A stretch of DNA of 43,358 nucleotides from a virus. Shown piece by piece: positions 1-7,724 of the stretch. Each line of letters opens with the position of its first letter. The first letter of the stretch is position 1. A model generated the notes under the pieces. That model saw nothing but the letters and a program-made list of their open reading frames with translations. It did no database searches and was not told the origin of the DNA. The position numbers and the translations under genes were made by a program. The stretch lies in IMG/VR virus record IMGVR_UViG_3300026512_000218, positions 1 to 43,358 of that record. One strand, 5' to 3'.

Positions 1-170
1 GATGTGACAATATCGGATTCCACAGATGAATTTTTTGTATAAATTCCATTCGCAAAAAACATATGAGTATCTTCAACTTCAATATCAATTGTATCAATAT
101 CTCCAACAAATTCAATTGATTCTATTTCATCCATTTGCAAATCTGAAATGGTAACATCATGTTCTTTCAT
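1..170 (-). CDS. Replicative helicase C-terminal fragment headed by a split-intein C half (partial)
   Basis: This reading frame starts at ATG 170 behind GGAGAAAATA and runs off the left edge. Its first 47 residues are the C-terminal half of a split intein: GDIDTIDIEVEDTHMFFANG carries the block F/G pattern and the half ends YTKN, followed by Ser as the +1 nucleophile. The next visible residues (SSVESDIVTS) are what should follow TASQSHR of the helicase fragment at 2067-4016 in a DnaB/gp41 fold. From memory the half resembles the gp41-8 type C-intein. It should be joined in trans to the helicase N fragment, restoring the H4 region and the rest of the ATPase. The penultimate residue is Lys rather than the usual His. 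The assignment is strong; the helicase C-extein itself lies mostly outside the window. Confidence 0.85.
   Translation of the reverse strand, partial: MKEHDVTISDLQMDEIESIEFVGDIDTIDIEVEDTHMFFANGIYTKNSSVESDIVT
30..170 (-). other. Split intein C half (helicase junction)
   Basis: It covers residues 1-47 of the left-edge gene. It ends in Lys-Asn followed by Ser, and the strand pattern TIDIEV plus MFFANGIYTKN is typical of intein blocks F and G. The matching N half is at 2070-2438. Confidence 0.85.
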
Positions 171-261
171 TATTTTCTCCCTTATTTTCATTATTTATAA
201 TATTATAATTAAAAAATCATTAAATTAAAATCTAACAAATTAAAATCCAACAAATTAAAAT

Positions 262-2064
262 TTAATCCATCAAAAAATTAATACATTTATTTACAATTTT
301 TTCTTCATCATTTATATATTCATTATCCGAAATTCTTAAAGTTTTAAAACCTTTCGTTAACAAATAATTATCTCTATTTTTATCTTTTTCTATTGAATTT
401 TTATGCCAGTACTCCCCATCAAATTCTATTATTTTATTTTCGCATTTAAAATCGCAGAGAATATAATTTTGTTTAAAATATTCATTTTTTTCAATTATAA
501 ATTTTGCTTCATTATTTAAAGTGGCGAATTCACACAAATTTTGTTTATCCTTTGGTAAGTTATTATAAATTTTTCAAAATAATTTTTGTGATATTTTACT
601 ATATTTTTTACGATTGCTAAGCATGTTATTCAATATTTCTTCATATTTCTTTTTGCCTTCAGTTTCACCATATTTTTTAATATAACCTGCTAATGAGTGA
701 TTAACTGAAAATTTTTTACAATTTTCTTTATATTTAATTTTTCCCTCAATTTCTCCATATTTATTTTGAAAATAAGATAAAGAAAAATGGTCTTGCGTTA
801 AACAATGTTCATCATATTTCTTTGTTCCTTCAATTTCCCCGTAACGAGAAATATAACCTTGCAATGTCTGCCCGAATGAAACGTTTTTTAACATTTCTTC
901 ATATTTCTTTTTGCCTTCAGTTTCTCCATATTTTTTAATATAACCTGCTAAAGATTTTCCATAAGCAATATTTTTACACTTTGCTTCATATTTTTTTGTT
1001 CCTTCGATTTCTCCATATTTTTTAATAAAACCTTGTAAAGAATTAGTAAACACGGTATTTTTACATAATTCATCATATTTCTTTTTGCCTTCAGTCTCTC
1101 CATATTTTAAAATATAACTTTGCAATGAATGAGTAAATGATAATTTTTTACGTAATTCATCATATTTCTTTTTACCTTCAACTTTTCCATATTTTTTAAT
1201 ATAACCTTGCAATGTTTGTCTAAACGAATTTTGTTTACGTAATTCATCGTACTTCTTTTTACCTTCAACTTTTCCATATTTTTTAATATAACCTCGTAAT
1301 GAATTGCCAAATATTACTTTATCACGATATTCTTTATACTTTTTTGGTCCTTCAATTTCTCCATATTTTAAAATATAACCTTGTAATGTTTTACTAACTG
1401 AAATGTTTTTACACTTTGCTTCATATTTCTTTTTTCCTTCAATTTCTCCATATTTAGCAATATAACCTTGTAACGATTTACCAAATGAAATACGTTTACA
1501 ATATTCTTTATACTTTTTTGTTCCTTCAACTTCTCCATATTTTAAAATATAACCTTGCAATGAGTTACTAAAAGATTTTCGTTTACATTTTTCTTCATAT
1601 TTCTTTTTACCTTCAACTTTACCATATTGTTTAATATAATCATCTAATTTATATGCATTTATTTTTTTATCAATCTTTTTTTTATATTTCTTTTTGCCTT
1701 CAACTTCTCCATATTTTTTAATATAACCTGCTAATGAGTTATTAAATAATACTTTATCTTGATAATTTTTATAAATTATTGTCCCATATTTTTTTCCGTA
1801 TCTTACAATAAACATATTTAATGAACTACTATCATTTTTAAATTTTTGAGAAACAAGTATTCGTCTATTTCAATTTCCTTTAGTATTAAATTTTAATAAA
1901 TTTTTAATCATTGCTTTTTTAGAATAAAACCAATGCTTTGAATACATTTTAAGTAATTTATTAATTTGAATAATACTATGTTCAGTCAATGAATCAATAT
2001 CAACTTCATTTCAAGGTTTGCAAGATAATAATTGATTCAAGTCTTTAAAATATTTTTGTGCCAT
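262..2064 (-). CDS. Vsr-like homing endonuclease with 13 tandem KYGExEGKKKY repeats
   Basis: This is a 600-residue protein once three in-frame TGA codons are read as Trp (residues 18, 65 and 497). Without that it falls into separate ORFs. Residues about 84-490 are 13 recognisable tandem copies of a ~31-residue unit (SLQGYIxKYGExEGKKKYxE plus a K/C-rich tail), a repeat seen in phage homing endonucleases and presumably DNA-binding. The C-terminal ~90 residues have the Vsr/restriction-fold pattern: a hydrophobic strand, then EFDGEYWH at about 548-554, then RDNYLLTKGFKTLRI. It sits between the two halves of the fractured helicase, 2 nt after the N-half stop, exactly where Vsr-like free-standing endonucleases occur in published fractured genes. 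The expected role is to cut intein-free helicase alleles and spread the arrangement. Activity is inferred. Confidence 0.8.
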
Positions 2065-2066
2065 AA

Positions 2067-4016
2067 TTATTTCATTACCCCATTCTGTAAAACTTTATCA
2101 TCAGAGTCATTATCAGTATTTAAATTTTTATTACATTCATTACATTTGTTACCTTCATTACCTTCATTATTTTCTATAAATAATTTACTTCCAACTTTAA
2201 GACCCGTATTAATACACTTAAATTTTCCATCCTCTACTGGAAATTTATGTTTTGCTGAAACAATTATTTCTTTTCCAGATTTTAATTTTATCTTATAAGC
2301 CGGTTGTTTAGTTATTGGAAACACATTTTTTATTTTCTTAAAACCTTTATGTGTTTTAATTTTATCTCCAACTTTAACAGTCCCAATTTTAATAATACCT
2401 TTATTTTCTATTTCAACATTAGAATCAATTGCAATACATCGATGAGACTGAGATGCTGTAACAATAGGAACTCCTAAAATATTTCCCATACCACGTAATC
2501 TTTCATAAATATTACCACTCTCTAAATATGTCGAATCAGAATTTGCATATTTTTCAGATATTAATAAATCCGCATAATCAACAATAATTATATCTGGTTC
2601 AAAACCAATACCTTTCAATTGTTTCACATGTGCTAATAATGCTTGCACCCCAACAAATTTTGTCGGAAATTCTTTAACAATTATTTCATTATGATATTTT
2701 GATGTGATTGATTTAATTTTTGCTTTAACTGCTTCTTGTTTAAAATGTAAATCATTTGAAGGAATTTGCATCATAACAGAGTCGTATCTTAAATTTGTAT
2801 ATTGTGCTGATAGCTCCAATGTATAATGCAAAACATTATGTCCATTCTTAAATGCTTCATATCCCAATTTTGATAGTACCCAACTATTATGTGAAACAAC
2901 ACCGTTAGAATAATAACAATGAACTTCTTCAACTGAAATGTCATATAATATTTCTTCAAAATCCGAAGATTGTTTATCAACTATTGTACTAAATCCAGTA
3001 TCTGATTTAATTTTATCACCAATTTTTAAATTATGAACAAATTCATATTTACCATTTTCTTTCAATAATCTATGTTTGCCACTTGTCTTTAATGATGTTC
3101 CATTTGAAAAATATGTTCTTACTGTTTTTTGTTTTTCTGTTCTAAATAATGTTACTATATTTTTATATCCAGCAGGAGTATATACTTCAATAGTAAAAGA
3201 TGGATGAAATGTTGATAATTCACTTGTTCCAATATTTAATAATTTAAATAATTCATCCATTCTAATTCGTCTTATTTTTGTTACAATATCAGTATATGAA
3301 TATGCTGACATATTAATATTCCAAATATCTTCCCATTGTTTCAAAGTTGTATTATATAATTGATTATATTTGATAGTAATTATTGTACTTCCACCAACAC
3401 ATTTTCCAGCTCCACTTGGTGCGACTACAACTGCTAATTCTCCTTTACCAAAACCTCCATTTGTTATTTCATCAATTATAGGAATATTTGTTGCAACAAC
3501 TTTTCGTTCTGTATCCGAATATCTATTTTCGACTGTTGATGAAAACTTTTCACCTATTTTATTTTGTTCACCAATCATCATAATATTTGAAATTTCATCA
3601 AGAACACTATTATATTCAAATGTTTTTGTTTGTATTGATTGTGCTGATTGAATTAATACTGTTTCTAATGAACGTTGTTTTATAAAATTAATTATTTCAT
3701 CTTTAACATATCCCAAATCTGAATCTGTTCAGTGTTGCATTATTTCAGTTATTATTCTATTTAAATCTTCTACACTAACATTATCTTCACTTTGTTTAAT
3801 TTTATTAAATTCTGAACTTAACACGTTTACAGAAGGTGATGAATTATATTTTTCAATATATGAATAAATAATTTTATATAAAGGTTGTAATCTTTCTGAA
3901 AAATGTTCAATTTTTAAATTAAGAATATCTAAATAATTAATATTATTTTGTAATATATTAACTATTAATTTTATTTGAAAATCATTACCATAATCAGTTA
4001 ATTTATTTAAAACCAT
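2067..4016 (-). CDS. Replicative DNA helicase (gp41/DnaB type), N fragment with a mini-intein and a split-intein N half
   Basis: The product is 649 residues, with TGA read as Trp at residue 96 joining two ORFs. Residues 1-100 are the N-terminal DnaB-like domain. The RecA-fold ATPase begins near 170, with Walker A APSGAGK at 199-205 interrupted by a continuous mini-intein (206-377), then SWVLSK. Walker B is IIIVDYADLL at about 476-485, and GVPIVTASQSHR ends the extein at 526. A second intein starts at Cys527 and stops at 649 without a C-terminal splicing block, so it is the N half of a split intein; the partner is at the left window edge. The start overlaps the exonuclease stop (TAATG), implying coupled translation. 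The protein should act as the hexameric replication-fork helicase only after one cis and one trans splicing event. Confidence 0.93.
2070..2438 (-). other. Split intein N half (helicase junction)
   Basis: It covers residues 527-649. It starts with Cys after TASQSHR, has the VKVGDKIKTHKG strand and block B-like SAKHKFPVEDG, and ends in a low-complexity N/E/K/D tail with no block F or G. The stretch VFPITKQPAYKIKLKSGKE closely matches what I remember of gp41-8 and gp41-1 N-inteins. It should associate with the C half at 30-170. Confidence 0.88.
2886..3401 (-). other. Continuous mini-intein in helicase Walker A
   Basis: It covers residues 206-377 (172 residues) of the helicase. It starts with Cys immediately after APSGAGK, contains block B-like TSGKHRLL and block F/G LYDISVEEVHCYYSNGVVSHN, and ends His-Asn before Ser. 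There is no LAGLIDADG or HNH domain. Splicing restores GAGKS. Confidence 0.9.
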
Positions 4017-5116
4017 TAGTTAACTCCTACCCCTAAATTGTTTAAAATTTTATTTAATCTTGCAATATTTTTTACATCAACGGGTAAATTCATTACATTT
4101 AATAACTTAACAATATTTAAATCTTTAACATTTTCGAATAAAGGATTTGCTCTAACAAAATCCAATAAATATGTTCTTTCTCTAACTGGAATATTATTTG
4201 ATACAATATCTTTAGATAATGACATTAATTTAAAATTTCGTTCCAACTTATTTTCATTTTCTGTTATTAATTTTTTAAGACGTTTATTAACAACTTTGTC
4301 ATTTATATCCAATAAAAATTTATCAAAATCATTACTATAATCTTCGTTAATCATATTTAATTGACTCGATAAATGTTTTTTAACCATTCCTTTTCCTATA
4401 CCTTTTAACCCATCAACATTGTCTGATTTATCTCCTGTTATAATTTTTTCAAATATATAATTTGAAGGTAATACTTCATGTTCTGTAATAAAATTTTCTT
4501 TAGTAACATAATCTTTTTTAATTGGATTATAAATAATAACGTTATCTGATAACAATTGTTGAAAATCTTTATCTGCTGATAATATAATATTTCTAACCGA
4601 TTTATTATTATATTTCGGTAACGCCACAGTTGCTAAATAACTAATTACATCATCTGATTCAAAACCATTCGCAATATATGTTTTTATTGGTAATTCCTGT
4701 TGCATAATTTCAATAAGTTTTTTTATAGATTCTCTAAAACTTTTTTTAGAAGTTATTCCACCACCTCTATTCATTTTATAATCTTTAAATATTTCTCTAC
4801 GATTTTTTGTTGTATCTTTACCATCAAATATAATTAGTATATTATTTGCATTGCTTCTATCAATTTCATTAAATAATGTTCTAAAAAATAAACTAATTAT
4901 ATTCTTAAAATCACCATTTCCATTTTTCATATTTGTTGCAATCGCAAATGCTCTAATAAATAAAAATGACCCATCAATTATTAATGTACTACTATTAGTT
5001 AAATCGATTCACTGATTATTTGTTATTTTTGTATTTTCAACAATTTCTTTATTAATCATTTTTGATAAATTTCCTAAACTAAATTTTTTAACACCATTAC
5101 TGTTTTTACTATTCAT
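4016..5116 (-). CDS. RNase H / 5'-3' flap exonuclease (T4 Rnh/FEN family)
   Basis: The product is 366 residues with Trp36 encoded by TGA; the ATG at 5116 follows AGGAGATATT. The N-terminal LIIDGS (D48) is the first metal-binding Asp. FDGKD near 97-101, ESDDV, SADKDFQQL and GDKSDNVDGLKGIG (helix-3-turn-helix) follow in the family order. The enzyme removes RNA primers and flaps from lagging-strand DNA. The last base of its stop overlaps the helicase ATG. T4 Rnh and phage FEN proteins are about 305 residues, so an N-terminal ~40-residue extension is unusual; the in-frame TGA lies inside it. Confidence 0.9.
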
Positions 5117-5140
5117 AATATCTCCTAATCTTGTCTGTTT

Positions 5141-5153
5141 ATATTATTATAAT
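5141..5153 (-). promoter_or_regulatory. Putative promoter motif (TTATAATAATAT type)
   Basis: On the minus strand this reads ATTATAATAATAT, about 25 nt upstream of the exonuclease start and just after a terminator. The same motif recurs in most gene-free gaps. The assignment is by recurrence only, in a very AT-rich background. Confidence 0.35.
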
Positions 5154-5182
5154 ATTTTTTTTAAGTATTTAAAATAATAATA

Positions 5183-5208
5183 AAAAATCACCATTGCTGA
5201 TGATTTTT
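5183..5208 (-). terminator. Rho-independent terminator after the HD-domain gene
   Basis: On the minus strand a 10-bp stem AAAAATCATC/GGTGATTTTT with a 6-nt loop is followed by T-rich sequence. It lies 38 nt past the stop of the gene at 5246-5923. Confidence 0.7.
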
Positions 5209-5245
5209 AAGTTAATGAATTGGGAATTGAGTTGAATAATTTAAT

Positions 5246-5923
5246 TTATTCCTCATCCTTATAATTATAAATTTTATTTTCAATTATTGCGGACATAAAA
5301 TCTGCTTGATGAATAACCATATGAATATTTGTTTTTAAATTAAGCATATCCGAATAGTCTGGAATGTATTGTTTATATGATTCACTAAATGTTCCATCTG
5401 CTAATTTAATTCCGATTAACTCATTTCTTGACGGAATTAATCCATATTGCAATAACATCATCATAGTAGCATCTTCACTTGGTAACATATTATTACCCAA
5501 TTTAGAACGTTCATAATATTGAGAATAATGTTCTTGTTTCCATTTATTATTATTTTTTAAATAAAGCATTCCACCTTTATCTTTACTAAATCCAATTTTA
5601 TATAAATCATGAAATAATGCTGAAAATATTAATTCTTCTTTAGTATATAAATTTTTACCAAAACCACTTTCAGACCATAATTTATCAATTTTTAATGCGT
5701 TTTTCATAACATTTAAAGTATGATATAACCAACCACCTTCAAATGCACTATGAAATTTACTAAAACCGCTTGCTGGTGATAAAACAACATTTTCTATATT
5801 ATCAGATAATAATTTATAAATTTTTTCTTTTCTATTTTCATCTGGTATATACTCATCAATAAGTTCATGAATTTCTTTTAAATCATTTTCTATTTCTAAA
5901 TTTGTTCGTTTTTTATTTTGCAT
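5246..5923 (-). CDS. HD-domain phosphohydrolase-like protein
   Basis: The product is 225 residues; the ATG follows AAAGGAGAATATA. The HD superfamily signature is visible in order: FHSAFEGGWLYHTLNV (first His), ALFHDLYKIG (the HD pair, near residue 106), and HQADFMSA (late His/Asp near 210). These residues would bind one or two metals and hydrolyse a phosphoester, often a nucleotide. The substrate cannot be read from sequence. It ends with its own terminator, so it is the last gene of a transcript. Its nearest neighbours are the exonuclease downstream and an Hsp20-like gene upstream. Confidence 0.75.
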   Translation of the reverse strand: MQNKKRTNLEIENDLKEIHELIDEYIPDENRKEKIYKLLSDNIENVVLSPASGFSKFHSAFEGGWLYHTLNVMKNALKIDKLWSESGFGKNLYTKEELIFSALFHDLYKIGFSKDKGGMLYLKNNNKWKQEHYSQYYERSKLGNNMLPSEDATMMMLLQYGLIPSRNELIGIKLADGTFSESYKQYIPDYSDMLNLKTNIHMVIHQADFMSAIIENKIYNYKDEE

Positions 5924-5965
5924 TATATTCTCCTTTACTTTGTGTAAATATACATTATATTATTG

Positions 5966-6418
5966 CTATTTCTTAATAAAGTTATAACTATAATTCATTG
6001 ATAATGACTTTTTATCTGATTTTAAAATATTGATATTTAAAATACCATCTTTAATTGTACTTATTGTATTTGAAACATTATAGTTTTTATTAATTCCCCA
6101 CATATAAATAAACATATTGTCATTAACAGTTAAACCATTATAAATATATGCTCTATTTGTGTTTTTAGATTTATTTTTTTGTTTATTATATTTATCAATA
6201 TTATCTACATCATTAATACGAATTTCAATTGAATTTGTTTCTTCATAAATGTTAATAACAATATTATCTGGATTAATATTACAAATTGGAATATTAAAAT
6301 TTAAACTTTTATTTTCGTCTAAAAAAATATCGTATAATGCTGAACTTGTATTTGTTGATTTAATGATGTCACTTAACTCACTTAATTTATTCTGTTCACT
6401 TTGTTTGTTAAATTTCAT
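5966..6418 (-). CDS. Hsp20/alpha-crystallin-like small protein
   Basis: The product is 150 residues behind AAGGAGTTAAA. Residues about 35-75 (FNIPICNINPDNIVINIYEE followed by IEIRI) and about 115-135 (ISTIKDGILNINI) resemble the beta-sandwich and terminal strand of the small heat-shock domain, which binds unfolded proteins. T4-like phages commonly carry an Hsp20-family gene. The match is by strand pattern rather than catalytic motif, so confidence is moderate. It lies 18 nt downstream of the tmRNA-like gene, and another protein of the same fold lies on the other side of that RNA. Confidence 0.5.
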   Translation of the reverse strand: MKFNKQSEQNKLSELSDIIKSTNTSSALYDIFLDENKSLNFNIPICNINPDNIVINIYEETNSIEIRINDVDNIDKYNKQKNKSKNTNRAYIYNGLTVNDNMFIYMWGINKNYNVSNTISTIKDGILNINILKSDKKSLSMNYSYNFIKK

Positions 6419-6436
6419 TTTAACTCCTTAATAAAA

Positions 6437-6569
6437 TGGTGGAGCAAACGGGATTTGAACCCGTGTCCCTCATATCATTAGTTAAGTCTTCCAGTAGTCG
6501 TTTTAAATGCATTTATCTACCTTATAGTGAAGTTAACATTTAGATACAAAGTCGAAACCTTTTTGCCCC
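6437..6569 (-). ncRNA. ssrA: Short tmRNA-like RNA (133 nt)
   Basis: On the minus strand the RNA begins GGGGCAAAAAGGTTTCGAC, matching the tmRNA 5' consensus (GGGG, then GGNTTCGAC). It ends with a T-arm (ACGGG, loop TTCAAAT, CCCGT) and TTGCTCCACCA. The 7-base acceptor GGGGCAA pairs with TTGCTCC with one G-U, and CCA is encoded. Inside, GTATC/GATAT, GTTAA/TTAAC and CTTC/GAAG can stack as one long P2-like helix. Usual tmRNAs are about 300-400 nt with pseudoknots and a tag frame. Here the only candidate tag is a 10-codon frame from GCA that ends at TAA inside the helix. It may be a minimal, tag-less or decayed tmRNA. No D-arm or anticodon arm supports a plain tRNA. Confidence 0.65.
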
Positions 6570-6578
6570 ATAAATAAA

Positions 6579-6596
6579 GGGGTAGAATTCTACCCC
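6579..6596 (-). terminator. Hairpin between the Hsp20-like gene and the tmRNA-like RNA
   Basis: A perfect 7-bp stem GGGGTAG/CTACCCC with loop AATT is followed by TTTATTTAT on the minus strand. It ends only 9 nt before the tmRNA 5' end, so it could be a terminator or a processing hairpin; there is no room for a separate promoter. Confidence 0.65.
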
Positions 6597-6607
6597 AAAT
6601 TAATTAA

Positions 6608-7219
6608 CTAATCTACTTCAATTTTTATAATATTATCGTCCGTTTTTTTATCTTTATTAAGTGGGACAATAATTCGCAACAGAGATTTTGATTTAAGTAA
6701 TTTTGATGTAACTTTTGTTAAATCATATTTTTCATCAACAAAAAAACTTGCATTAAAATAACTCTGAACTGCAATTGATTTGTACAAATAATCTTTAGTA
6801 TCGTATTTATCTTTACTATGATTACTAAACATAATGTTTAAATGACTTTCTTGTAAATCTGCTGTAATGTTAATATCTTCTTGAGTAATATCATTTGCTT
6901 GAATTTCAAAAATTAAATTCCCATCATTATCCTTGTACACATCATAGAATTCTTTTTCCATACGTCGATTTCCTCCATTTTGTTTTTTTTCATTTAATTG
7001 TTTATCAACATTTTTATTTTGTTGACTGAGTTTTAACATTTCTTGTTTTTTTTCTTCTTCAACAATTGCTTGTTCAACCATTTCATTAAATTCTTCAAAC
7101 CATGTATCAAATAATGTTTTTCTAACGTGTTTAACAGGTTTAACAGGTTTAATTGGGGTATTATCTACTCTACCACCGTTTGCATTTCCGAATAATTCAT
7201 CAAACATATTAATAATCAT
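6608..7219 (-). CDS. Hsp20-like protein with charged N-terminal linker
   Basis: The product is 203 residues; SD GGAGGAAAGAAA precedes the first ATG, and a second in-frame ATG lies four codons in. Residues 1-90 are a linker rich in Lys, Glu and Gln (PIKPVKPVKHVRK, then EEEKKQEMLKLSQQ) likely to be disordered or helical. Residues 95-200 have the small heat-shock pattern: FEIQANDITQEDINITADLQ, a later SFFVDEKYDLTKVTSKLLKS and a final LLRIIVPL strand. A chaperone-like role is inferred from fold only. It is the gene immediately upstream of the tmRNA-like RNA, separated from it by a hairpin. Confidence 0.5.
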   Translation of the reverse strand: MIINMFDELFGNANGGRVDNTPIKPVKPVKHVRKTLFDTWFEEFNEMVEQAIVEEEKKQEMLKLSQQNKNVDKQLNEKKQNGGNRRMEKEFYDVYKDNDGNLIFEIQANDITQEDINITADLQESHLNIMFSNHSKDKYDTKDYLYKSIAVQSYFNASFFVDEKYDLTKVTSKLLKSKSLLRIIVPLNKDKKTDDNIIKIEVD

Positions 7220-7332
7220 TTTCTTTCCTCCTATTTATGATTTTAATTATTTATTACTACTTAATATTATAATTAAAAAATCTTATTTTTAAAATTTTTT
7301 TTAATTTTTTTTAATTTTTTAATGTTATAAAA

Positions 7333-7569
7333 TTATATACAAAATGATTCATTTACCATAATTATTATTTCTTCAGTTTTTTTAAAAACATCAATTTCTT
7401 GTAATTTGTTTAATTTACTTAACTCATTCAATGTATTCAATTCAGTAAACATTTTTTTTAATTTTTCTGAATTTTCAATATCAAGTGAATCGAATAATTT
7501 ATTTAAAATTTTCATCATTTTTTCATTTTCAATTGTTTTATTATTAGTTATAACTACATCATTATTCAT
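7333..7569 (-). CDS. Small hypothetical protein, helical
   Basis: The product is 78 residues behind AAAGGAGTTAAAA, so translation is likely. The sequence is Asn/Glu/Lys-rich with regular Leu spacing (LNKLFDSLDIENSEKLKKMF, then LNTLNELSKLNKLQEI), which suggests one long helix or a short coiled coil. No family is recognised. It is divergent from the receiver-PAS gene at 7725; the two share the AT-rich gap 7570-7724. Confidence 0.55.
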   Translation of the reverse strand: MNNDVVITNNKTIENEKMMKILNKLFDSLDIENSEKLKKMFTELNTLNELSKLNKLQEIDVFKKTEEIIIMVNESFCI

Positions 7570-7621
7570 TTTTAACTCCTTTGTAACTTTTATTTTTAAT
7601 TTTAATTATTTCTTATTACAT

Positions 7622-7632
7622 AATATTATAAT
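7622..7632 (+). promoter_or_regulatory. Putative divergent promoter motif
   Basis: AATATTATAAT contains a TATAAT box at 7627-7632 on the plus strand and is nearly palindromic. It lies between divergent genes at 7569 (minus) and 7725 (plus) and could serve either. Low specificity in this base composition. Confidence 0.3.
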
Positions 7633-7724
7633 TAAAAAACTATATTTTTAAATTTTTTTTAAATTTTTTTTTAATTATATAATTAATATTAAATAGTAAA
7701 TTCAGCAAAGGGAAAATTAACATA

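Noticed and set aside
2032-2298. Plus-strand ORFs opposite the helicase and other minus genes (also near 3370, 4038, 6249, 7406, 11269, 12248, 13455, 39276)
   Set aside because: They lie wholly inside well-supported minus-strand genes, lack SD sequences and show Phe/Ile/Leu-rich shadow composition.
6437-6569. Intron-containing tRNA instead of tmRNA
   Set aside because: No D-arm or anticodon stem can be placed after the acceptor; the GGTTTCGAC block is a tmRNA hallmark, though a search is needed to be certain.
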